A model generated the notes under the pieces. The model did no database searches. It saw only the letters and a list, made by a program, of their open reading frames with translations, and was not told the origin of the DNA. Shown here piece by piece: positions 12,812 to 24,285 of a stretch of DNA of 64,000 bases (its first letter is position 1; every line of letters starts with the position of its first letter). Made by a program: the position numbers and the translations under genes. Where the stretch lies: the NCBI GenBank assembly GCA_021209875.1, contig JAGYVD010000001.1, positions 3,534,001-3,598,000 of the forward strand, read 5' to 3'. The stretch is from Rosellinia necatrix (taxonomy: Eukaryota > Ascomycota > Sordariomycetes > Xylariales > Xylariaceae).

Positions 12812-14056
12812 CTACCCTCGGCGTACCCGATTCCAGAAACGCCTAACCATCCCTTCCGATGATGAGCTCAGTTCCCGGTCGATATCAGCGAAGATCTGAT
12901 CCATGCTCTCTTTCGTTGCGTCTTTATCGTCGAAGACCGACACAGGCGAATCAACTCTCAAGGGCCGTGGGTGTGAGGAGCCACTCGGCTTACGTGAAGC
13001 AAGACCGTTTGGCCAGCCGTAGGGTTCTCCTTGGTCAGATCGTAAATCGGGCCGTGTCAGGGTCATTCGTAAGGTCATCTCACGAGAAGCAGTGGATCCT
13101 TGTGGATATCCCTCGGAGATTTTTGATGGCTTAATAGAATGTGACTGAATGTCTGGCGTATGCGGTGTTCTGGGAGATTCAGAGTCGGGGATAGAAGTCT
13201 CCTCGCTGTAAACAGAGGATTGGTCGTCAGCTAGAAACGTCTTGAGCTTCTCAGAGCTAGCCATAAAAAGCCCTCGTGAGAAGCTTCTGCTCCTTCTTGG
13301 CGCGTCGCCCGGTATAATGGTGGCATGATGATTATCGGCAGGGAAGCCGAACTCGAGCGCCTCATCGAACTTCTGCGGTGAAGCCAAATAGGCGCGAAGT
13401 TTGTGACGCGCTTCAGGGTCCTGATAATGAGCTGCAGCGGTATCAATCGATGCAACAGACGCCTGTGGACCATGTTTCGGAGTAATAAGGGAAAGAGCTC
13501 GGGATTTCCGGCGCGAGTGGGCTGTCAGAGGAGCTTGGTCTGTGAACGAGGAATCCTTGGTGCCCGGGCGACTGGAGGAGACGGAGGGACGAGCCAAGGA
13601 CAGTTTGTTGACGGATAAACGACGGCGAAAGAGAGACGGCGGCCCGGTAGTAGTGACCGGCCTGGACGGTTTGAACTCGGTGCGGTAATCGTCGAGGGTT
13701 AGGCGAAGGTCGAGATCATCATCTTCGTCTAACCAGCTCAAGCTGTCCAAGAGAACATCATGCGACGGTTCGCGGAGGACAGACGACTGCTTGCCAGTAG
13801 CCGGCAAGGATTCCATGTCCACGGCGTTGACCAGTTGAGAAGGACGACTAAAAAAGCTGCTCAGATATCCGATAGTGCAACGTCTGATGCCGTTGACGGC
13901 CTCGTCGGCGACATCCAGACCCAGGCGGCTTCCCGAAAGACCTGGACTGCAGGGAATACTTTGTGCTGCTACTTTACCGACGTTGGTGGGGGGCAGCAGA
14001 CGGCCGACCAACAACAAAGGGTGCCGCTGTCGTGTAGCAAGGCCGTCGTATAGCAA
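12812..14056 (-). CDS. Uncharacterised Ser-rich, mostly disordered protein
   Basis: A single open frame of 414 codons if it starts at 14056; a start at 13816 (MESLPATGKQ, 334 residues) is equally plausible and removes a weakly coding N-terminus. No catalytic domain is recognised. Visible features are an acidic block (SWLDEDDDLDLRLTLDDYR), Arg/Ser stretches such as RRRLSVNKLSL and RRSRSFSRG that resemble phosphorylation or 14-3-3 sites, and the segment HKLRAYLASPQKFDEALEFG. That segment reads like a conserved fungal motif in proteins of unknown function. The C-terminus is basic (MVRRFWNRVRRG), possibly amphipathic. Composition and codon use look genuinely coding (S/P/D/R rich, no low-complexity DNA). 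It is convergent with VPS10. A cytoplasmic regulatory protein is possible, but I do not assign a function. Confidence 0.7.
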   Translation of the reverse strand: MLYDGLATRQRHPLLLVGRLLPPTNVGKVAAQSIPCSPGLSGSRLGLDVADEAVNGIRRCTIGYLSSFFSRPSQLVNAVDMESLPATGKQSSVLREPSHDVLLDSLSWLDEDDDLDLRLTLDDYRTEFKPSRPVTTTGPPSLFRRRLSVNKLSLARPSVSSSRPGTKDSSFTDQAPLTAHSRRKSRALSLITPKHGPQASVASIDTAAAHYQDPEARHKLRAYLASPQKFDEALEFGFPADNHHATIIPGDAPRRSRSFSRGLFMASSEKLKTFLADDQSSVYSEETSIPDSESPRTPHTPDIQSHSIKPSKISEGYPQGSTASREMTLRMTLTRPDLRSDQGEPYGWPNGLASRKPSGSSHPRPLRVDSPVSVFDDKDATKESMDQIFADIDRELSSSSEGMVRRFWNRVRRG

Positions 14057-17000
14057 CGCTGTCGTGCGATGTAATATAATACGCGAGTGAGTGTCTTTGT
14101 CTCTGCGATTGTGTGTAGATTATGTGTGATAGTGCACGCTCAACATCGGCTCCCTTGGTCCCAACGCGGAAACACCAGGAATTTTGGGCTCGAGAATGCT
14201 TGCCGACTATGGAACAGGCAAATATTTGCCGAGGCGAACTGGGTCTTGATAGGTAGAGCAGGTAGCGTGTATCGGGGCGTAGAAAGGGGTTGAGGGATGA
14301 ACGGGGAGGGGAAATTTGGCAGAGACAAGATACATACATAGATGGTAATTAAGCTAGCAGAAACGGCCTTGTCCTAGCATAACCCGTCAGGTAGGCACGC
14401 ATGCATGCATGCACGCCAGGAAAAATAAAGCTACGGCAGGTACACTACATAAGTATATGCTGGAACTATGCGCACGCTGTCCTAGCACCTTACTGGGGAA
14501 TGCCATAGACACGGTGGTGGCATCTATACCTTGGGCAGGTACCGAAAGTAGGCACATGCCCTAAGATGCGGTGTAACGTCTCGACGCGTTCGCCGTTGCA
14601 GTTGGCAAATCGATAAATCGGAAAGGGCCACGAAAAGGAGATGGCAAAACTCAACAACAATGCAATGCAGCTGCAGGCAATGTTCCAGTGGCAGTTACTA
14701 GCTCTACTTGGAAGTTGGGGCCAGAGCTTAGGCATGGTGCCGCCTTCGCCTTCGTGTCCGTCTGTTGGGCTCGTGGGCTCGTGGACGCAGGAACGGGCAG
14801 CGTGAGAACCAATCGAACGGGGACTTGACTTATCAAGTTGCCTTGTCAACTTCCTCCGCATGCAACCATGTACAACTACGTACACCCACCGAGCAAAGAT
14901 ATGCAGTTGCTAGGCGGACTATACCGAAAATGATATGTAGGCACACCTCCAACCAAGTCTGTCTATACATACCCATCACATTCCTAGTGGTCTCTACTTA
15001 TCTACCCTAACCTAAGCATGCACTTCGATAGGCATGAAATAAGCGCCCATACCATGCAACCTGCCTAGAAGCACGGAAAAAACCAGTTGTGTATCTCCTT
15101 GCCTGTTTTACAGGTGTATTGTCATATACCACGTACGACTATGATGCACTAATATGTCCTCCCGCTAACGTAAGGCTAGGTAGAGGGTATGTATAACCAC
15201 CATAGTTAGTTATCTAGAGGTTGTATCAGTCATAGTATTTAGTAATTCGTCTATGCAAGGTACAGACCAGGGTATATGTCATTCATAATAAATATGTACT
15301 GATATAGCTCGATTGCCCGATCCTGTTTACCCAGTATCGTATCCCATAGTACCTAGCGCAGGGGTCGAGTCGGCAGAAATAGAGCAAGATGCGCTGTGAC
15401 AACTTGTCCCTGAGAGCCAATTAAATCACGTTGCACGTCAACACACAACACGCAGAATCAAGGGTAGCTGTAGTGTACTTGGTACGCTACTGTACAAGCA
15501 ATGGCGCTGCAATGCACTTCGATGCAGAGCATCACAGTTGTCTTGAGACAGTTTTGCGGGGGACCCGCGACCTGGCCAAATACACGATAAGCACGGTACT
15601 GTAGTGTACCTACCTGTGTAGCTATCTAAACCCTACCTAGGTACTAACCTAGGCAGGCTTCAAAACATCCCTGTAGCAGTATAACTCCCGCCCTACCAGA
15701 AGTAACTAACCACAGTAGGTACTTGCGGTAGTATCTAGGTATAGGGCACACCACCTACAATCTGTAGGCACCTGTAAAACACGCCAGTAGCCTAATATTA
15801 ATCTGGCTTCAATAGGTACGGCTTAAAGCAAACTAGTGTATATACCACCTATGTAAGTATCATGCAACTGTTTACAAGTATTATAGTGTATTATAGTGCA
15901 CAGCCGCTATGCGGGCGTTCATAATACTAGTGTGCAACTCCCCGTTTTATTGTCCAAGTCCTTTCTGCCTTTGCACTCTGATAAAAGTGTAAGCCCAGGC
16001 ACTATTTTATAATCCAACCAATAAAACCTTGCACTATTCTAATCAGGCTAGCTACCGTGGAATTAACTCGAGCCCACCGTGGATTTACGGTAGCCAAGTC
16101 GGAAAACTCAGACAGGTTCATTGCCTAAAAGGTCTTGGTGTGCGCTACCGTAGGGGTCCAGTCGCATGGTGTTAATATGGAACTAGCGGCTCGCCAACGG
16201 GGATATGTTCCTGAATGGGGATAACCGAACCCACCTTGATGGCCTTGGCATCACAATTTGTACATACTAGTCCCACTAGTTAGTGCTCCCCGCCCCCTTG
16301 TTGCCTTGTGAGGTCGTATCCATCCCTTTTTCTAGATTTCTCTTTGCCATCTACACTACACCAATTGCAGTTGCAGTGTGCACTAACTACTAGTAGCTCG
16401 GCCAGGTCCTCCCTATATGTGTGGCTACATATATACATACATACCAGTATATATTACAGTTCAATCCCGTCTACTGACCAAGCGAGTAGGTGCGTGAATG
16501 AGGCTCGCTTGGGGTGGAAGGGAAAGGAAGGGAAAGGGAAGCGAAGGGAAGGGGCCAACCAGCGAACCCAAGGGGCAGACATGGCGATCTTGTCCGAAGC
16601 GATGATGATCGGTATGAAGAAAAGAAGAGGAGAGGAGAAGGAAACGCCAACGAATGGTAAGCGCCTTCCGGTAAGCGCTTTCAAGTAAAGGCGAAAGACA
16701 GAAAACATTCCTCTTCAGCTATAAAAACGTCACCACGTTCAGGTGCCAGGCATGCATGGCGGACAGGCAGGACAGCAGCAGCACCACCGGACTTGAGCGC
16801 CCACACTACAAGTACTATATACCATAGCGTGCCTGTGATATCCGTGGTTGGTCATGGTCCATCTAACCTGTTAGGTAACTCCATAACCATATACTACTAA
16901 CCATATACTACCAACCATATACTACCAACCATATACTAACTACCTTATACTAGCTAGTTACTATATACTACCATCGCTACACCACGGTCCACGGCAGACC

Positions 17001-18256
17001 ATGGTATGTGGCTATGTAGTGTAGGGTACATGAACGCACCCACTTGAAAACGATCCATCGCGTCTTCTAGCTCGATCCCAGGCCGCACTAGCTGGCCAGC
17101 TAGCCCAACTACGCGATCCAGCTTTCAGTGCCCCCGGTGTAGCATGCGTCGAAAATGGATTGGCAAGTTAGATTGAACGAACGAGCTCGCCCAGTGGAGC
17201 GTCATGCTCGAATCGGTCCTGCTGGAACCATAACCAGAGATGTCAACTGCGTGGAGATGCCGCACATCAGCGTCCGAACCCCCTTTCTTTACCCCTCCTC
17301 CAGTCGCCATGTGCCGACGTCAATTTCTGTGATTCCGATACGATAGGCCACCCTGGTCTGCAGATGGCGATACTGTATGACATAATGCGACGTTAGGCCA
17401 GCGCTTAGGCGCAGCGGAGGGTAGTCTAAACGTCGACCATGACTGTGTTCTCGATCAAAGCACTCGCCTATTTTCGTCGTTAATCTAGGCAGGATCCGGA
17501 TTTTATCAGCTTGTCAGCCTCGCAATCTCATAATTTCCATAGTTGCACAAATGTTCCTCATGCCGGCCGGTTCTGGAACCCGTGGCACACCATCCGACAA
17601 TACTAGCACCTACGCCAGAACGCCACGGTGCCAGATTTAGGGACGCTACCCCCAGAGTTCTCCGTTCAGATCCACGGCCAGTCGTCGAAAGCATCCGACG
17701 CTTGTCAGTAGGTGCTATGGTCTCGTGGGTTTTCACAGCCATACCAAAAATGCCGGCCATACTGCTGTCTAGGGTGCAACCTCATACTTACCTGTTAGAG
17801 CTTAGAGTTTCGTTGGCAAACAGCGTTGTTGGGATCCTGTGGTGTATGGTCGTTCGGCACATTAAATTTACCCGGCCCGAGCGTAAAGATTGCAGGCTCG
17901 ACATTTCCAGGGAAATAATTTACGCCCTCGACACCGGACTCCCGCTGTGAAGAGGCTTCGCAAAGACGGTACGCAGAATATCATTTGTAAGGACAAAAAC
18001 ATATATCGCAAGTTAAGTAACCCGTTGAAGCACCTACGTACACAGCCACCTACAGGGTAAAAAAAAAAAAAAAGACAAGGGGGGGGCTGAGAAAGTAAGA
18101 GCGAGAGGTAATATCGTACATATCAAGAAAATCCCCCTCGTCCACAGTAGTAACTGCAGCGTAGAATACCAATCGCGTAGCCGCAGCTCGAATTGGTCCT
18201 CTTTACTCTTTTTTTTTAGCAAGGTTTTCATCTATTAGCACTTCACGATCCCCATT
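14057..18256. other. 4.2-kb gene-free region
   Basis: This lies upstream of the gene at 12812-14056 and downstream of the aminomutase. It contains scattered TACCTA/TAGGTA words (around 15605-15760), a CATGCATGCATGC run at 14399-14415, the 14-bp tandem at 16885-16940, and purine-rich sequence at 16515-16645. Open frames are short and show no recognisable protein. Confidence 0.55.
16885..16940. repeat. 14-bp tandem repeat, four units
   Basis: Four consecutive units of AACCATATACTACC (last unit ACTAAC), with a degraded fifth copy (TACCTTATACTAG) following. It lies in non-coding DNA. Confidence 0.93.
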
Positions 18257-20364
18257 TCATGAAGAGGACCCAATCGGGTCATAATATCTATATACCTTCC
18301 CCGCCTTGTCCTTGTCAGTGAGCACCGGTGCTCGAAAAGTCGACACGCCTGTGCCCCGGTCGTACGACTCAAAGCTACAAGCTAGCCTCTTGCCACCGCC
18401 GCCAGGGAGGTCGACGACGAAGTTCGGCACTGTCAGATAATCTGTTAGCGAGGGCTTCCTCAGCACAGTCCACAAGATAGGCTCGGACATATGAGTATCC
18501 AGAGGCATCAGCAGATAACATTTGGTTTTTTTTTTTTCTTTAGCTCACTCGCGACGTAGCCGGGAACAGAAGCGAGAGAGGGAAGCGAGGATACAACATA
18601 CTATAGAATCCGGCGATAGAACCTCGTAGTTGAGATTCAAGATCGAGGATGGTCTGCAAGGGGGTTCTGAGATGCTCGACTTTGGGAACCATATCACACT
18701 GATATACGTAATACTACTCACACAATGACAATATCAGTAGGCATTCCTTGGCGTGACTCCCAATTGCTGCTACTCACCGGTTGGATCGTCATTCGGGCAA
18801 GTTTCTTAATCAATAACGACATGGTCTCGAGGTTGTCGTTTATTCCCCGGAGCAGGACCGACTGGTTACGAACCGTGACCCCGGCTTCACGTAGCATACG
18901 GCTAGCTTTTTCAGTAATCCAGGATATTTCATCGGGATGGTTAAAATGCGTATGCAGAGCAAAGTCTAGAGCATCACAAGTCAGCGATGACCAGGCCAGC
19001 GTGGTGCTCAAAGCCACGGGCACCGAAAGGGGGAGAGGGCGCAGGCATAGGAAGGGGAGCATAACGGATAGTCGCCATACGTTTGCCAGCTCTTCTCGCT
19101 TTGTCGGAGATCCGGAGTAGTGCTTCCACCCACGGATCGCCACGGTCAAGGAACCGACTAGGGGCAACAGCTAGCCCCTTCGAGGCGAGCCGAAATCGCT
19201 CGATATTCTTCATATTAACGAGGCGATCTCCGATAAGCTCGAGTATAATTCTCCGGGTCAGACACCAGTAACAATAATATATAGCGAAGTAGCATGATGA
19301 ATCTTCATGTATGTGGCAGGATCAACAGAACGAAGCACTGTCGAGCAAGAGGCTCTGGAACGCGTACTGAGGTGAAAGGTAATAGCCATCGCCACCAGAG
19401 ATGACGATGTCTCTGAGGTTTTCTTGGCTTTCTATGTACGCAAACGCGGTCGCGAGTTTCCGGTGTGAAAGCTTAGGCGGATCCTTCACAACGGTGTCGG
19501 TATTGGGCCCTACTAGATTCACCCTTGTACAAAAGGTGCAATATGCCGGGCACACGGAAACGGCTGGGGGGCCCTTAGCAGCTTATCCATATTCCAGGGA
19601 GAAAGGGGGTGGCCCTCACGAAGCAAGAGCGCCTTGTCGGGATATCGATGCACAATACCCTCGACTGGCGAGTCCTCCTGCTCATGCAGAGAGTCTAGCC
19701 GTAATTCCGGGTGGTCCGCCATCATGATAGACTTCAGCGGAATGAACTGCCGGAATATTGGGCAGTTCGCTGGATCCTCCCAGTTTATTCTACCCAGTAC
19801 GTACGGCCTATGCCATTCAGCGCCGGGAGCAGCTCCGCACGGAGGCAATAGGGGAATCACTCACGTGAGGCGAATCGACATGGTGGACAACCTTATCCCC
19901 CCTGATACATCTCCAGCAAAGTCGCCGCTGGTTTGCATACCGCCTATCTCACTAGCCCGTGGTATGTTCTCCGGGACAACGGCATCGAGGATTTCGTATA
20001 GTTTTTCCTTCGTTTCCACCACATTCTAGGTTGTAGATGTTAACTGAGGTGTAAGCTGGACTATTTACGTGTTGCTTGCCTTCGTGTTCCATCGCCACGA
20101 TAAGAAGTCGTCACGGGACGCGGCCGCAAGCCATGGTAGCCGAACTCGACGCCAGAATTCTGGCTCTGCAAGGTGAGAGGTAGGGGGACCAGAGGGATTT
20201 TGACCGGTTTTCACCAACGAAATCCCAGCTACCTCGGGCCCGGCGGCCATTGGAAACGGGATAGTGTGCACTCTTCGCGTCGGATTACGTTCGGGTCGTG
20301 AAATCATCCTATGGATCATGGATCTGCGAGGACCGTGTCGACTGCGGCTTGTGAGAGACAGCAT
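18257..20364 (-). CDS. Lysine 2,3-aminomutase-like radical SAM/PLP enzyme, eight exons
   Basis: Traced exons: 20364-20080, 20025-19865, 19807-19620, 19563-19368, 19250-19081, 18965-18778, 18713-18602 and 18429-18257. All join in frame without stops (about 490 residues). The radical-SAM cluster motif is CPAYCTFC (Cys216, 220, 223), followed by ISGGDGYYL. The KamA-specific C-terminus has YQCDMV (Asp403) and FVVDLPGGGGK (Asp440, PLP-binding Lys447). In bacterial lysine 2,3-aminomutase the two Asp bind the substrate ε-amino group and this Lys forms the PLP Schiff base. The expected reaction is L-lysine to L-β-lysine. The N-terminus (MLSLTSRSRHGPRRS) is Arg/Ser-rich without acids and could be a mitochondrial presequence; the start is not certain. 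One intron is GC-AG and one acceptor is GAG. No partner gene of lysine metabolism is adjacent. Confidence 0.85.
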
Positions 20365-20619
20365 ATTAGGTTAGGATAACCCGGAATGGCCTGAAATGGC
20401 ATGTATCGTATTAGATGAGCGTGACATCTTCTAGTACTTGAGACCGAGCCTGGCCGTCCAATAAATACCATGTCGTGGGGTGCCATATATACTATTATGA
20501 GCCCTATTCCGGTAGGGTTAACTAGCTCAACGGCATGTACGAATATGCACACAGCTAACGGATCAGCTGTAGACCCTTAGCCCAGGCAGCTAATCTTGGG
20601 GGGGGGGGGTGTTGCGGGT

Positions 20620-20678
20620 TGTCATATATGCCGTTAATTCCAACTGAGATTAACGGCATCGTTTTTTCTGTCATATAT
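20620..20678. repeat. Inverted repeat bracketed by a direct repeat
   Basis: ATGCCGTTAAT (20628-20638) pairs perfectly with ATTAACGGCAT (20649-20659) across a 10-nt loop. TGTCATATAT occurs at 20620-20629 and again at 20669-20678. Confidence 0.9.
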
Positions 20679-20748
20679 AAACAGGGGCAACTCAAGGATG
20701 CGCTACTTAGGAGGCTGAATCCAATGTCTACCTAAATAAAGCCAGCCC

Positions 20749-20772
20749 CGGATACCTGGCCTCAGGTATCCG
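20749..20772. repeat. Perfect 10-bp hairpin
   Basis: CGGATACCTG, loop GCCT, CAGGTATCCG. It lies about 400 bp upstream of the aminomutase start and has no following T-run. Confidence 0.85.
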
Positions 20773-23434
20773 TGCTACTACCGATGCCTTGACGTATTCC
20801 TCATGACCTATTAACCATCATCGTCGTATGTTGACCATTCACAGAGAAGGTCCTATAGTTCTTTATCCGATTTGGTGGTGGTGTTGTTGTTGGGGATTGT
20901 AGGAGCTGCATCACACCCAACATGGAACTGCATCCCATGGTGAATATCCTATTTCGTCTCCTAGCATTAAGAATGTCTTCTTTTTCCCTCAACAATAGTT
21001 TTTTTTTTTTTTGAACTTGCCTGCTCTGGTGGATGTCGCAAGCCCGAGGCTAAGGGTAACCCTGTATTCTCAGTGAACATATCTTATTGCCTGCGCCATT
21101 AAGCCCTCTTGCCCTTTTGGAGGATGCTAACTCCCCGGTTGTGTGGCGGCTGATTGCGCCGATACGATACTTTATAAATGTTGTTGGCTGCAGTGCCTTA
21201 AGCGACTCCATGTCTCGTCACACGCGGTCAGACTTTGCGAGGCTGTGGCGGTTCTGCTGCCGCGGAAGTGAGACCCGAACCAGGCCCAAACCATACCAAA
21301 GACGACGAGTAGTATTATGAGCTATGGTGTTGCTCATAGTCCTGTATGGCATCGAATAAAAATGCACCTGAGGAAAGGGAGACCGTCATTGCCTCTACAA
21401 GTATAAGTTTATACGCATCGAGTCAGTTAGATAGGGGTCGACAATTGGCACAACAGGTACCTCTAAGTCGTTTAGATATGAAATGTCCGATATAGGCCCA
21501 GCTGGAGTAGGAACCGCATCCTCCAAAATCTGCCAGATATATTGTAATAGGAAGCTAGCTCTGTGTTGGGGTTAACCGAGTTGGATGCACGACCCATATC
21601 CCGTAACCATTCCATAGGCGATCATCACCTCCTCGGTCCCGTGTCACCTGGAAGGGCTCATCGAGATGTGTGTAATGAAAAGCAGGAATAATCCCGCTCC
21701 GTGAAACCATAGCCGGTGAGCCCGCGCCAGCGCAGATGATGGCATTTACCGTGCCTCAGAGCCACTTCCATTTCGTTGCTGGGTTTGCACACTCGCCTTA
21801 GCCAGTGTTGTATAGAACGAGTGGTAAGTCATCTACACCATAAAAGGGAAGGCTAGTTAGTGTTGGGTTCACCAAGACTGAATTCCTGGACCTATAAAGA
21901 ACATACATGGGGAGGGGGGGGGTGGGGGATTGTCTGCTTCAAATCCTCTTTGTCCGGCTCTCGCCTGGGCCAACCCGAGAGACCACAGACATACCTACAT
22001 AGCCGGCCGGCAGAATAAAGACGCCAAGGGCGATCCATAACGCCATGTCATACGCATGCTGCTCGCATATGTAGATGCAGCCAAAAACTGCTGTGTGCAG
22101 TTGCATGAACGTAGACTGGCGGGCGGCCTATCATAGGCAGAACCCCCCGGAATAAATCCCCCCAACTCCTTTTATTGAGTTGGCACGGCCCTCGAGGAGC
22201 GTACAACCCTTGTATATGGATGGATGGTGGCGGTAGGGAATAGGGGTATACCATTACCTGCCCGTGTGACGGTACGAATCATCCGCCATCATCAAGTCCT
22301 CATCCTTGATTCGCCGGGTGCCGTGACCCGGTGCCCTTATTGGCCAAGGTGGTGTAAGGTTCTGCAGACCCTTGTACACTTCCCAAACTGCCGGGCTTCG
22401 TGGCTTGACGTCGGTTACACCTATCTGCCTGCGTAGGCTAGTCCCGGCTTGTCCACAACCTGTCGATGCTTTTTAGGTAGGCAACTTTCCCGCTCCAATA
22501 ACTTCATACCGCCACCGAGAATATCCACGGAGCAGGGCGAAGTAGCGGCCCCTGGTTCTGTCTTCGGTATCATACAACTGTTCGGCTAGCCAGCCAAGTT
22601 CGCCTGCTTATAGCCGTCTTATAACCAGTCAATATATTCCTGGCAAGGCTGTCACGCCCGACTGGGAGGTTTAGAATCAGTCGGGCACCGTGATTATCTT
22701 ATTTCACTCAGGTACTAGGCAGGGGGCTGTCTCCCAGTATAGAAACCCACGGTCGTAAAGCATTATGACAGCATCTTGTGAGCATAAAAATGATTGCCAT
22801 ATTTACCTCGATCCAAAGAGGCGTTGAAAAATTCATGTATAAGTATTATATTGGTACAACGATCCGATTAGGAGTAGTGTCACGAACCGGCTACGCAGTG
22901 CCGTGTGTGACAGTGATGGCTTTATGAATCCCAACGCTCGGCCTGGCTTCTTGCGTACCTAAAAAAATTTTCTTCCCTTTTGTATAGGTAGCCTAGGACC
23001 TTGTACAGTTCCTCGTTCGCAAGCGCAATGCCCGAAAAGCCGAAGAGGGCGGGCACATCTTTGTGTGTCAGATTGCCACGAGAATAACACCAGAGCTCGA
23101 GCGATTGGTACCTCATCCCGTCTAATTCCTGCGCCTAGGGTTATATCGCTCCGGTTGAACTCAACCGACAATAGTAGCGCATGGGCAACTACTTAGATCG
23201 GTGGGCAACATGCCTTTTCTAATTGGTCTTTTTTTGAGTAGGTAGTCAGACTTTACCTCGTATATAAGTACCGATGAAATGCTGTTGCAAGTCTACAACG
23301 TAGACGAGATCTGTCCTATAAGATCTAGCTATAGCGATCCTCCACAGCTGCTTATTATTGCGACAGTCCATCGAAAACCAGGAATCGACCAGCGCCCTGG
23401 TCGATACCCACGATTAAAGAAGGCCTGGTTCACA

Positions 23435-24140
23435 TCAAACCTGTAGTGTGCTGGGCGTTGGGGTTAGCTGACTGCAGAAGTGGATGCAAGAGTAGAAAAG
23501 CGCATACCCGAGGTAGTCTTCCTTGATGCTGCCGATCGCCCAAAGCTCCCCAACCTCGGCCCGGGTGCCCAGTATCTTGACGCGAACGTGAGTCCCCACC
23601 TCGATGGTGGTGTCTTCGTTGTTAGTGAACTGGGGGGGCGTGGCGTTGGGATCCCACTTCGTGTCTTGGGGGATCAACTTGATGCGGACTTGTCAACTTC
23701 TCTCTCGAGTTGGCCGCATGTGAGCAGACTACACGTGAATGCACATGAATACTTACGTGGGTTGAAACGAAGATGCGAAGGGGGCCGGCTTCGGCGAAGA
23801 AGCCGTGCTGGTTTACGGAAACAACCACGGCATCCACCTAGATCGAGTAAGAAATACGGAGGCCAACGGACGGCAACGAAGAAACCCTCACCGTCTCGCC
23901 TTTGAAAGGTCGCCAAACCACCGCACGGTAGCCAACAGTGAACTCGGCGAGCCCACTGCCCGGAAGGATGCGCCCTTCGGAGATGTCGAAGGTGTCCATG
24001 ATGGAGATGATGTAATAGCTTCCGGTGCAAGTGCCCTCGACATCCTTCAAGAGTTTACCCGTCACCAGCTCGTGCATGTTCTTGCCGAAATAGGACGGAT
24101 GCAGCGTTACCCTGCGCTCGAGATTGTATAGGAAGAACAT
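23435..24140 (-). CDS. RPB7: DNA-directed RNA polymerase II subunit RPB7
   Basis: Exons 24140-23892, 23837-23757 and 23677 to about 23508, with introns 23891-23838 (54 bp) and 23756-23678 (79 bp), both with consensus ends. The protein begins MFFLYNLERRVTLHP and includes GKLLKDVEGTCTG and IISIMDTFDISEG (N-terminal RNP-like domain). It continues with VVWRPFKGETV|DAVVVSVNQHGFF (C-terminal S1/OB domain) and ends AIGSIKEDYLG. That is about 168-170 residues, the normal length. RPB7 pairs with RPB4 to form the stalk of Pol II and contacts emerging RNA. The extreme 3' end is unresolved. After KEDYLG a GTATGC donor lies at 23507, whereas reading straight through adds 23 unlikely residues before the stop at 23435. 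A splice to 23467 would stop directly after DYLG. The 9-bp repeat at 24286-24330 sits in its upstream region. Confidence 0.95.
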
Positions 24141-24285
24141 GATTGGAGGAGCGCGTTGAACGTGGCAGATGAGCCCTGTCAGCCGGCAATGGTCCGTCTC
24201 GAGGGATGCGATGCAATGGGCTCGTTATACGCGTAGGCAGGGCTCCGGCTGGTCCAGGTGGATGGATGGCAGAGGGGAGGCGTTC

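Larger units (their letters stand above)
20365..23429. other. Region between aminomutase and RPB7; possible gene relics
   Basis: No complete gene could be assembled. The minus strand has several stop-free, protein-like stretches (23116-22922, 22607-22476, 22472-22257, 21755-21558) that could not be joined by good splice sites. Also present are a perfect inverted repeat (20628-20659) inside a direct repeat, a 10-bp hairpin (20749-20772) and homopolymer runs near 20600 and 21000. Confidence 0.45.

Noticed and set aside
18257..20552. Aminomutase locus as a frameshifted pseudogene
   Set aside because: All apparent frame changes coincide with introns whose removal restores one open frame with every catalytic motif intact.
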